From: an uncultured Pirellulaceae bacterium
Lineage (GTDB): Bacteria; Planctomycetota; Planctomycetia; Pirellulales; Pirellulaceae
Direction: 5' to 3'
DNA length: 51,134 bases
Assembly (NCBI GenBank): GCA_938036435.1
Contig: CALHPU010000073.1
Location: 1-51,134, forward strand
Shown here: one piece after another, positions 27,487-34,880 of the stretch
Numbering within the stretch: the first letter of the stretch is position 1
Layout: every line of letters begins with the position of its first letter
Translations under genes and position numbers: made by a program
Notes under the pieces: model-generated
What the model saw: the letters and a program-made list of their open reading frames with translations, nothing else
Told to the model about the DNA's origin: nothing
Databases searched by the model: none

Positions 27487-28296
27487 TTGATGATTGATAA
27501 AGGCAAACACAATATCATCGGTGTCAATGTGTGCGCGGTGGACTACGAGTGCGCTGTCAATAAGATCATCGATGCCGCCAAAGCTCGTCGTCCTCTGGGC
27601 GTTTCGGCGTTGGCAGTCCATGGTGTGATGACTGGCGTGATGGACAGCGTTCACCGACACCGCCTGAATCAATTGGAGCTTATTGTCCCAGACGGCCAAC
27701 CGGTGCGTTGGGCATTGAACTTGTTGCATGGTTGTAAGCTGAAGGATCGCGTCTACGGTCCAAATCTGATGCTGGAGACTTGCGAAAAGGCTGCCGAAGA
27801 AGGCGTGGCTATCTTTTTGTTTGGCGGTAAGCAGGAGCTGCTCGATAGGCTCGAAACCCAACTAATTGGTAAGTTTCCCGATCTGAAGATATCAGGGAAG
27901 CTGGCCAGCAAATTTCGCACAGTGTCAGCCGAAGAGAAGCAGGAAATCATCGACACAATCAACGCCAGCGGAGCCGGTATCACGATGGTCGGTTTGGGAT
28001 GCCCTCGTCAGGAAGTATGGGCGTACGAATTCAAGGACCATGTCAACATGCCGGTTCTGGCTGTCGGTGCCGCGTTCAATTTTCACGCGGGTGAACTGGC
28101 CCAAGCACCGCCCTTTCTACAGCGATGGGGCCTTGAGTGGTTCTATCGATTGACGCGTGAGCCAAAACGGCTTTGGCGGCGATATGTAATTCTGAATCCG
28201 TACTACGTTTCTTTGGTCGGGTTGCAGCTGCTGCGTCTGAAGAAGTTTGATCCTGAAGCCACGGTGATTCCAGAAAAAGAAATCCTTTACGGATAG
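27487..28296 (+). CDS. WecG/TagA/CpsF-family glycosyltransferase
   Basis: GT26 enzyme that transfers an N-acetylaminosugar from UDP donors to a polyprenyl-linked acceptor at the inner membrane. Family features: IVPDGQPVRWALN (active-site Asp), DRVYGPNLM, AIFLFGGKQE, GLGCPRQEVWA, VGAAFNFHAGE and the C-terminal RWGLEWFYRLTREPKRLWRRY, which is the conserved membrane-contacting tail. 269 residues. ATG at 27487, 43 bp after the epimerase and in the same direction, so the pair is likely one transcription unit for a surface polysaccharide. Donor sugar not determined. Confidence 0.93.
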   Translation: MMIDKGKHNIIGVNVCAVDYECAVNKIIDAAKARRPLGVSALAVHGVMTGVMDSVHRHRLNQLELIVPDGQPVRWALNLLHGCKLKDRVYGPNLMLETCEKAAEEGVAIFLFGGKQELLDRLETQLIGKFPDLKISGKLASKFRTVSAEEKQEIIDTINASGAGITMVGLGCPRQEVWAYEFKDHVNMPVLAVGAAFNFHAGELAQAPPFLQRWGLEWFYRLTREPKRLWRRYVILNPYYVSLVGLQLLRLKKFDPEATVIPEKEILYG

Positions 28297-28371
28297 ATCT
28301 CTGGTTGGTTGTTGGGGGCGACGTAGTTAAACCGACGATCACTTTGTGACCGACTCGCGACTTGATTTCGG

Positions 28372-29424
28372 TCAAGCGTCAAAGTCCAGCTTGTATCGGT
28401 TGCCCGATTTTACGCTTTCGTGAGCCCCTACAACGATCTTCATGGCTCGGTAGGCATCAGTTGCGTCGGTTCCATTGGGGATTCCGCCGGTAACCAGTCG
28501 CTGAAAACGGTCCAGCATCATCTCGCCCACGGCGCGTTCGGAATCAAGCGACTCGGTGTGCTGCCCAGCATCATCGAACCAAATCAAGTTAGATGGTAAA
28601 TCGATAAAGGCCATCCCATTTTCGCAGCACACTTGCAATGAGGCCGGGCGGCGGAAGGATAATGCATCCTGCCACCGTTCTGGGATGTAATGCCCAACAC
28701 TCAACTGGACCATCGGGCATTTGGCAGCCTGCGGGTTGGGAGTTTCTTCGGTGTCCGCCGAATAAGCGGGGAATTCGAGACTGGCCATCTGATAAAACGT
28801 GGCAATTCCCCCTGAAGGATCTCCATGGGCTGCACTTACAATCGAAGCAGGGTCGGCTCCGACAAGATACCGGCACCAATCGACCAGTTCCATCATGTTT
28901 CGCCACACCACCGGGCAATGCTGGCCTCGTCGCAAACGATCGTTCTGATCCTCGACCGGTAGACGTTGATGGCAAAACATAAGTCGCGGCTTACCTAAAC
29001 GCGTTGCGATCAGTTCTTTCAATCGAATTGTTGCTGGCGCGTATCGGCGAGGTAGTTCGGCCATGAACGGAATGCCCGAATCGCGAATATGTTGTTGAAT
29101 AGAATCTGCTTGCTCTGGCGTCACGTCCAAGGCCGCGGAGCTGTAAACCGCTTTTCCTCGCTGGCAGGCAACTTCAATGGGCAGCGGCCCGTACCATTGC
29201 GGCGACAAAGCTAACACGGCATGCACATCATCTCGGTCAATTAGGGCTCGGAAGCCATCGGTTGCGACGGCGTCGAATTCGTTGGCCACAAGCCGAGATT
29301 TTTCCGCGACCTCGCAACAGACGGCGGTGACTTCAAATCGGTCCGACAACGCGCGAAGGGCTGGGGCGTGGCGTATGTTCCACTGGTCCCCCAAACCAAT
29401 TAATCCAACTTGAAGTTTGCACAT
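28372..29424 (-). CDS. Gfo/Idh/MocA-fold protein with degenerate active site
   Basis: A 350-residue protein with an N-terminal Rossmann domain (VGLIGLGDQWNIRHAPALRA) and the C-terminal alpha/beta domain of the Gfo/Idh/MocA family. The loop that normally carries the catalytic Lys (E-K-P) reads KAVYSSAALDVTPEQ, and the usual D-x-G-x-H-x-x-D reads NMMELVDWCRYLVG. Both catalytic positions are therefore replaced. NAD(P) may still bind, but ordinary sugar dehydrogenase chemistry is doubtful; a regulatory or chaperone role is possible. ATG at 29424. It converges on the glycosyltransferase gene (75-bp gap). Confidence 0.8.
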   Translation of the reverse strand: MCKLQVGLIGLGDQWNIRHAPALRALSDRFEVTAVCCEVAEKSRLVANEFDAVATDGFRALIDRDDVHAVLALSPQWYGPLPIEVACQRGKAVYSSAALDVTPEQADSIQQHIRDSGIPFMAELPRRYAPATIRLKELIATRLGKPRLMFCHQRLPVEDQNDRLRRGQHCPVVWRNMMELVDWCRYLVGADPASIVSAAHGDPSGGIATFYQMASLEFPAYSADTEETPNPQAAKCPMVQLSVGHYIPERWQDALSFRRPASLQVCCENGMAFIDLPSNLIWFDDAGQHTESLDSERAVGEMMLDRFQRLVTGGIPNGTDATDAYRAMKIVVGAHESVKSGNRYKLDFDA

Positions 29425-29996
29425 AAGGTGAGAATGCTGGGACTGCGAACAATGGAGGGCTACAAAACCAAATTATAGCACCCCGATTTCTGGTGTGGGC
29501 GCGAATGTGGCGACCTATGCGGCCTTTCGCGGTGCCAGAATCAGATCATCGGTCCCAATAATGCCAACGACCGTCAGATCGATGTTAAGCGGCAGCCCTT
29601 CACATTAAGCCATCGTCGCTCACAAAGGTGTCCTCTGCCGAGCGCCAATTTGCCTCATGATTTCTTTGTCGCTTCTCCGCCGAATTCCCCTTTACATAAT
29701 CGTCCGCAAAACCGTTTCGACTGCGCGTTCGTGTTTCCCTTACATCCAACACTTCTTAACGCAATGGGCAAGTGCGAGCGTAATTTGACGCACACGTTGG
29801 GTGTTTGATCAAACTTCTGCTTGCACTTAGGACGATAGATAAATTGGTTCAGGATCTCTCTTATCGAGTCGCCACAAAACTCTCGAACCGATGTTAATGC
29901 CGGCACCACCGGCTGTAGGGATACGTTAAGCAGAAACGGTCGATCAAGCTTTGGCAGTCCACGCCAGAGTTGACTGTGTCACGGAAGAAAAAGACT
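29425..29996. other. 572-bp intergenic region without a supported gene
   Basis: Upstream of both the Gfo/Idh-like gene (minus) and the thioredoxin gene (plus). The only notable site is a 12-base perfect palindrome GTTTGATCAAAC at 29803-29814. A short frame on the minus strand (29655-29909) has no family feature. I see no riboswitch or promoter I can defend. Confidence 0.35.
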
Positions 29997-30509
29997 ATGA
30001 GATTGATTATTGCGATGGTGATGATGGCGACATTCAGCTTGGCGGCCAGCCAACTAAATGGGCAGCAATACGGTTACGCGTTGGCGGACCAACAGTACTA
30101 CTCTGCTGAGGACGTCGGCCAACAGCCCAAGATGGCCAAGTCATACCGGGAGGCCTATCAAGACGCTCAGGCGGGCGACAAGCCGTTACTGGTTTTAGTT
30201 ACGGCAACTTGGTGTCCACCGTGTCAGATCATGAAGCAGACGACCATTCCTGAGTTAATGAGGAAAGAGTCGTTTAAAGATTTCCACTATGCGACCGTTG
30301 ACCTTGACGAAGAAAAGGAACTCGGCAAGCAGCTTATTGGCTCCCGAGGTCTGCCGCAACTGATCATGTTTGAGCAGGAGAACGGCAAGTGGGTTCGACG
30401 TTACCTGCGAGGGATACAGACGGTAGAGACGGTTGAAGCGTTCGTTGCTCAAGCGTCAATGTTTCGCACCGCCGATGCGCAATTTTCAAACAATCTTATT
30501 GACAAATAG
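29997..30509 (+). CDS. Exported thioredoxin-fold protein (CPPC)
   Basis: A 170-residue protein with a signal peptide (LIIAMVMMATFSLAAS). Thioredoxin domain from about residue 50: KPLLVLVTATWCPPCQIMKQ, with Cys73-Pro-Pro-Cys76, followed by FHYATVDLDEEKELGKQL and the cis-Pro loop SRGLPQLIMFE. Likely role: periplasmic thiol-disulphide exchange. ATG at 29997 with an upstream GGAAGA; a TTG at 29970 is in frame but less likely. The GT2 gene begins 25 bp after the stop, so they may be co-transcribed. Note the second thioredoxin-fold gene at 34881, where the first Cys is a TGA. Confidence 0.88.
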   Translation: MRLIIAMVMMATFSLAASQLNGQQYGYALADQQYYSAEDVGQQPKMAKSYREAYQDAQAGDKPLLVLVTATWCPPCQIMKQTTIPELMRKESFKDFHYATVDLDEEKELGKQLIGSRGLPQLIMFEQENGKWVRRYLRGIQTVETVEAFVAQASMFRTADAQFSNNLIDK

Positions 30510-30534
30510 TCAGGTGAACGCTTTGGCGGACCGC

Positions 30535-31209
30535 ATGAGGACGTCGGTGATAATACCCGTGCTCAATGAGTCTGGCATCATGAAGAAGGCCATCTCAAGG
30601 GCTTGGGCTGCCGGGGCCTTCGAAGTCATTGTTGTTGACGGTGGAAGCGACGACAACACGGCAAAATTTGCGCGCCAGTGCAATGCGCGTCTGCTCACAA
30701 GCGATGCGGGACGCGGCCAGCAGATGAATCTTGGTGCTGCCGAGGCAAGTGGCGAGATCCTTCTTTTTCAGCATGCCGACAATTGGCTGCCTAGCAACGC
30801 GCTTCACCAAATCAGCGCTGCGATGTCTGAAAGCGATCGCCACGGTGGGGGATTCCGCCAAAAACTGCAAAGCAACCGATGGATTTACCGACTGGTTGAA
30901 GTTGGAAACGCATACCGAGCGCGTTACCAGCGTTTGGTTTACGGGGATCAAGGAATGTTTGTGCGACGCAGTGTCTTTGAGCAGCTGGGTGGATTCGCCG
31001 AGATACCTTTGATGGAAGACTATGAGTTTTCGCAACGTTGTTTTCGCGATTCGGCGCCGCTTCTGCTTGATGGGCCAATCCATGTCGACGTCAGGCGCTG
31101 GGAGCGCAATGGAGTCATTCGTACGACAATCACTAATTGGCGAATCGCTAGAGCTTGGCGTCGAGGCGTGGACGCAAATGAACTCTACGACGTTTACTAC
31201 AAGAGCTAA
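30535..31209 (+). CDS. GT2-family glycosyltransferase (TIGR04283-like)
   Basis: A 225-residue family-2 transferase: TSVIIPVLNES, VIVVDGGSDDNT, GRGQQMNLGAAEASGEILLFQHADNW (DxD-equivalent H-A-D), then GGGFRQKL, GDQGMFVRR and MEDYEFSQRC. This set is typical of the TIGR04283 group, named after an arsenosugar-linked transferase but broadly distributed. ATG 30535 gives MRTSVIIP; a GTG at 30514 is possible. It lies 25 bp after the thioredoxin gene. The sugar and acceptor are unknown. Confidence 0.85.
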   Translation: MRTSVIIPVLNESGIMKKAISRAWAAGAFEVIVVDGGSDDNTAKFARQCNARLLTSDAGRGQQMNLGAAEASGEILLFQHADNWLPSNALHQISAAMSESDRHGGGFRQKLQSNRWIYRLVEVGNAYRARYQRLVYGDQGMFVRRSVFEQLGGFAEIPLMEDYEFSQRCFRDSAPLLLDGPIHVDVRRWERNGVIRTTITNWRIARAWRRGVDANELYDVYYKS

Positions 31210-31247
31210 CGCTGATCATCGAATTTAGCCGAGATCGAGTGAAGTGG

Positions 31248-32720
31248 TCACTTGTTGCCGCGCGAAAAATCGAGCACCAGCCAGTGCGCATCGTCGAGCA
31301 TCTGTTCTTCATTGCCGAATCGTAGCGGGAATCCGCCCCGCATGGGGTTGGGAACGCGAATGCCTATTCGCGGAAGCTCCAGTACATCATCCGGTAGTGA
31401 TAAACGCCATGAAGCAGTGGCTCCGGGCATTACCTCGTTCAGTTTCCAGTCATTGGGAATTCGAGAGACCGGCTTATTGTCGTGGCTGAGTAGAGCCGTC
31501 TCGATATTCCAAGTGTGGTAGAAAGGCGCTATGCCTTGGTTGCTAACTTTGATTTGGACCGTTGCCGCGCCGGCTTCAGATGTCAGAGCTGCCGAATTAA
31601 CTGTCAGGCGATATCCCATCGGAGCCGTTTTCGCTTTTGCCATTGCGATCAGCTTTTTTGACGGAGGTTTGAGAAACATTCCGCTGTCCATCAGCCAGCT
31701 GACGTGAGTGTGTTGTACGCATTTGTCGAATTCCTGTCCTTTGGGAGAGCAACCGGGATCCTCAAACACGCAGCCCCACGTTTCGGGGCGAATCTCGCCA
31801 CCAATCGGGCTGGTTTTCCACTTCTCGACTGCTGCCGGACCGGCGGCTTCGAGGAGGTTACCGTAAAACCAATCGTCATCTGATTTTCCCGTCGGGATTG
31901 TTGCCCAAGCGAACGAGTCATCATGATAGCCAAAATTCCGGTTTGCGTTGCTTGCGTATTGGTAATTACGCTCGCCTGCGGGATACCGAAGATGAAGTTT
32001 TGTCTTAGTGAAAGCTGCCTCGTACGCGTCCATGACCTCCTCTTGGACGATTTTAGATGCGAACAATTTCGGTTTTGGATAATCATGCCACTCCCCCCAC
32101 AAACCCAACATTCCCACCGTCAGCCACGCGACGCGCGGGTCACCATCGTATTTTTGCCCCAAAGCGGAAATGAAGTTTTTCATCATCTTGCGAAGTTTTG
32201 GGTCTTCGTAGTCAGGAGTGTGAATCCGGCCGTCGTCAGATTTCCATCGCTTAACCTTTAAGCCGTCGTCGATCAGGTACTTGGGAATCGCCGTTGGTTC
32301 TCCGGGGTATTCCATGTAAACGCGAAAGGTACACTGGCAACCTCTGCTTGAGGTTTGTTGCAAAATCTCTTCCAAAGTCGTCCAGTCGAAGTCTCTTTCG
32401 CCTTTGACCAATTTCGCCAAAGGGACGTAAGCGAACTCGACCGAGTGCGGGAACACCTTTGCCATTGATTTAGCAAACTGGGTTCGAGCTGCCTCATCAC
32501 TGCTTTTGGGTGCCTGTGGCATTTGGGACGCGTACGGTACAAGTCCCCGCAGTGGATTATCCAGTGGTGGCTCGCGCCAATTCAGACGAATTGAAATTGC
32601 CGCGTCATCGGCAACTGAAGTCTGCGAAAGAATGGTCCGATGGCTTGTCGCTAGAGCACACATCAACACTATTGATATTTTCAGAACACGTTTTGCTATC
32701 GTTTTTTCAACTAGTCTCAT
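31248..32720 (-). CDS. Exported DUF4832-type TIM-barrel protein
   Basis: A 490-residue protein with an N-terminal signal (VLKISIVLMCALATSH). The N-terminal region resembles DUF4874/DUF4832 proteins: NPLRGLVPYAS, then a glycosidase-like barrel with TFRVYMEYPGEP and, near residue 205, MLGLWGEWHDYPK, whose G-E-W-H is the hallmark I know for this family. The C-terminal beta-sandwich (VKVSNQGIAPFYHTW...) fits DUF4832. Such proteins are thought to be glycoside hydrolase relatives of unknown specificity. ATG at 32720. It converges on the GT2 gene with a 38-bp gap. Confidence 0.8.
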   Translation of the reverse strand: MRLVEKTIAKRVLKISIVLMCALATSHRTILSQTSVADDAAISIRLNWREPPLDNPLRGLVPYASQMPQAPKSSDEAARTQFAKSMAKVFPHSVEFAYVPLAKLVKGERDFDWTTLEEILQQTSSRGCQCTFRVYMEYPGEPTAIPKYLIDDGLKVKRWKSDDGRIHTPDYEDPKLRKMMKNFISALGQKYDGDPRVAWLTVGMLGLWGEWHDYPKPKLFASKIVQEEVMDAYEAAFTKTKLHLRYPAGERNYQYASNANRNFGYHDDSFAWATIPTGKSDDDWFYGNLLEAAGPAAVEKWKTSPIGGEIRPETWGCVFEDPGCSPKGQEFDKCVQHTHVSWLMDSGMFLKPPSKKLIAMAKAKTAPMGYRLTVNSAALTSEAGAATVQIKVSNQGIAPFYHTWNIETALLSHDNKPVSRIPNDWKLNEVMPGATASWRLSLPDDVLELPRIGIRVPNPMRGGFPLRFGNEEQMLDDAHWLVLDFSRGNK

Positions 32721-32771
32721 GAATCGGCCTCAATGAGGGTGAACAATTGAAATTCTCTAGGCCTGATCATG

Positions 32772-33791
32772 CTATTGTTGATACATCGAAAGCATGCTCT
32801 GAGCAACTTCTGCCATGGAGTCCCTAATCTCTTCGGGCTTGAGGATTTCAGCTTCGTGCCCCAGCGCTAGAAGGCGAGGCATGATCTCAAGTTCGTGGGT
32901 CACATCGGGAATGGTCAACTGCACGTCACCATTGTCCAGCTTTTTAACCTCCTGTTCAGGATGCCAAGGGTCTTCGGAGATCGAGGAGGCGTGCACCGCG
33001 TCGATTCGAATGACAAAATCCCGTGGGTCTTCATTGCTTCGAAAGATGCTTAACGTGTTGCCAAAGAAATTATCTAAGTCCAGATCCTCTGGAGGCTTAA
33101 ACCTGCTATCCAGTAGCTTCGCTTTCTCGAACCGATCTAGCTTCCAGACTCGCACGCGCGTCTCCGGATCTTCGACTTCGTTGGCCGCAGCGATCACGTA
33201 TAGGCTGGACTTATGTAGACACAATTCATAGGGCTCAATCATACGCGTCTTGGCGGGTTTGCCCATGCTCTGGTACACGATCTCCAGAATCCGGTGTTCG
33301 AGAATCCCTCGGTTGATTGTCTTGATGATGCCCAACTTTTCTTCGTACGACTTGGGGCTCAATCCTTGAACTCGCAGAATCTTGCGGTACTTCTCGTAGT
33401 GAGATAGGACGCTGTCGGGAATATCCTCTTGAATTTTCTGCCAGAAAGTTTCGATGCCCATCCAAAATGGCGTTCCCATCAGTGGATGCATCAACTGTCG
33501 CCCTAATGACAACGCAATCAACTCGGTCGCCGAGCAACTGATTTGGGTCGTTGTTTTGGCACGCGGGCCAAGCTTCCAAACTTTGCCACGTTGTTCGTCG
33601 TGGTTGTCGACATCGATTCCGGCGGCTTGTAAAGCTTCTAGATCGCGGCGGACGGTGCGCTGGTGAATGGAAGCCAACCCCAGTTCCTCAACCAGATCAT
33701 CAGAGAGTTCCTTGAGCGTCTTTCCGTAACGCACCCGTTCAAGGATCTGGAGGATTTTGTGTTGGCGAATGAGTTGTTCGTTGCGTGCCAT
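32772..33791 (-). CDS. WYL-domain transcriptional regulator
   Basis: A 339-residue DNA-binding regulator. Residues 1-65 are a DeoR/HTH_11-like winged helix (RQHKILQILERVRYGKTLKELSDD split, then QRTVRRDLEALQAAGI). The WYL domain spans about 140-215 (LEIVYQSMGKPAKTRMIEPYELCLHKSSLYVIAA), followed by the C-terminal WCX extension. WYL regulators bind nucleic acid or nucleotide ligands and often control stress or defence genes. ATG at 33791. It lies 51 bp upstream of the DUF4832 gene on the same strand, so it may regulate it. No operator was identified. Confidence 0.88.
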   Translation of the reverse strand: MARNEQLIRQHKILQILERVRYGKTLKELSDDLVEELGLASIHQRTVRRDLEALQAAGIDVDNHDEQRGKVWKLGPRAKTTTQISCSATELIALSLGRQLMHPLMGTPFWMGIETFWQKIQEDIPDSVLSHYEKYRKILRVQGLSPKSYEEKLGIIKTINRGILEHRILEIVYQSMGKPAKTRMIEPYELCLHKSSLYVIAAANEVEDPETRVRVWKLDRFEKAKLLDSRFKPPEDLDLDNFFGNTLSIFRSNEDPRDFVIRIDAVHASSISEDPWHPEQEVKKLDNGDVQLTIPDVTHELEIMPRLLALGHEAEILKPEEIRDSMAEVAQSMLSMYQQ

Positions 33792-34365
33792 AATTGATGT
33801 TTCCGTTTGCCTAGCAGAGTGCTTGCCTAATAGCGAGCTTTCTAGTGGTTGGTCAAAGCTGAAATGATCAGTTAAGCGTAGTGGATTTCGCCAGAAATCC
33901 TTGGCTGATTAGGAATTCTGGCGAATCCCACTACATGTCAACTCAGCTCTGAAAGACCACTAGTTTGACCAATCGATGATTATAACTGCCTCGGACCACT
34001 TGGCGTATGGGAGCGGCGGGAGTTGGTTGCTGGCAGGTTTGACCGGCTTGACAGTTGACACGGTCAAGATTCCCTTGGCTTTACTGGCACGGTAGCTCTC
34101 AGATGATGGGGGCCGAAGAGTTCGCGCTCTTTCGCTTTCATGTTCGAAATCCTAAATCCAAATCTCGGCCAAGATTTAGGTTGACGCAATCATTGAAATC
34201 GGTACGACCAACCTTTGAAATGTTAATACTAAAGATCATTTGCCGTTTGGCCGGCCCGTTGGCGAACTAATTCCTAATGAGAGGGGTATCTTTACCTGGG
34301 CACGGATGCCTCTGTTGGCCTGACCGACAGTATTCAATCCTTTGCCCCCACGTCTGCGTGCTTCT
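33792..34365. other. 574-bp intergenic region with the palindromic element and further hairpins
   Basis: Apart from the nested palindrome, it holds TTGACCG/CGGTCAA (34039-34067) and CCTAAATC/GATTTAGG (34151-34180). The latter can also fold as AAATCT/AGATTT (34160-34177), so the two stems exclude each other. A short frame at 34055-34270 looks non-coding. The hairpins may belong to a small RNA or leader, which is speculation. Confidence 0.4.
33842..33963. repeat. 122-bp nested inverted repeat (MITE-like element)
   Basis: Outer arms at 33842-33862 and 33943-33963 are inverted with 17 of 21 matches and both end in CTAG. Inner arms at 33878-33900 and 33912-33934 are inverted with 20 of 23 matches around an 11-base loop. 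The whole would fold into one long hairpin. No open reading frame is inside. It lies in a gene-free stretch upstream of the WYL gene. The layout is that of a non-autonomous miniature element; CTAG at both ends could be a target duplication or part of the arms. Only one copy lies in the window. Confidence 0.65.
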
Positions 34366-34743
34366 ATGTCCAAATTCAGCCAACGCCGTCCTTGCGAATC
34401 CAAAACTCAACCGACCGATTCGCCCTCAAGAAAATTCTATGTGCGTTCTGGGAAAGAGCGTCTCCTCGTGTTAGCGATCGACGCAGAAGTGGCCGCACTT
34501 CGATTTATCCACAACGTGTTTAAGGGCTGGCTGATTTCTGGTCCGAAGCAAGTGAACAATAAACTGCAGTTGCTTGAGGCCAAACCGATGAAGCCGCTGC
34601 TTGATCGGATGGACAGGAAAATTTTCATAAGCGAGGCGGGCTTCACTCGCAGCGAGGCTGGCGAATTCGCAACCAGCTTGGTCGTCGCACGCTGGCGTAT
34701 GCAGATCGCTTCTCTGGAGAAGATCATTCGCTCAAAGAGTTAA
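34366..34743 (+). CDS. Small protein of unknown function
   Basis: A 125-residue basic protein (MSKFSQRRPC...). No signal peptide or membrane segment. It has a hydrophobic stretch RLLVLAIDAEVAALRFIHNVF and a helical end (GEFATSLVVARWRMQIASLEKIIRSKS split). I do not recognise it. ATG 34366 is preferred; an upstream in-frame start at 34342 has a poor context. It ends 137 bp before the thioredoxin-SHD1 gene in the same direction. Coding is supported by length, composition and lack of a competing frame, so moderate confidence only. Confidence 0.5.
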   Translation: MSKFSQRRPCESKTQPTDSPSRKFYVRSGKERLLVLAIDAEVAALRFIHNVFKGWLISGPKQVNNKLQLLEAKPMKPLLDRMDRKIFISEAGFTRSEAGEFATSLVVARWRMQIASLEKIIRSKS

Positions 34744-34810
34744 TATATGAGGCAGGCGAAGATCGAGTTTGTTGGCTTCATCGAATGTTTTGTCATCATT
34801 TCTAATTTGC

Positions 34811-34839
34811 TTGATTGTGATTGTCGGCGCAGTTAAAAT
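34811..34839 (+). promoter_or_regulatory. Sigma70-like promoter of the thioredoxin-SHD1 gene
   Basis: TTGATT (34811-34816), a 17-bp spacer and TAAAAT (34834-34839). The start would be near 34846, giving a 35-base leader before ATG 34881. Its position supports translation beginning upstream of the in-frame TGA. Confidence 0.5.
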
Positions 34840-34880
34840 CTCAGGCGGGATTCTAAAGCCTCTTTTCAATACTGTGTGTC

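Noticed and set aside
34085..34102. CTGGCACGG as a sigma54 promoter
   Set aside because: The -12 element is absent.
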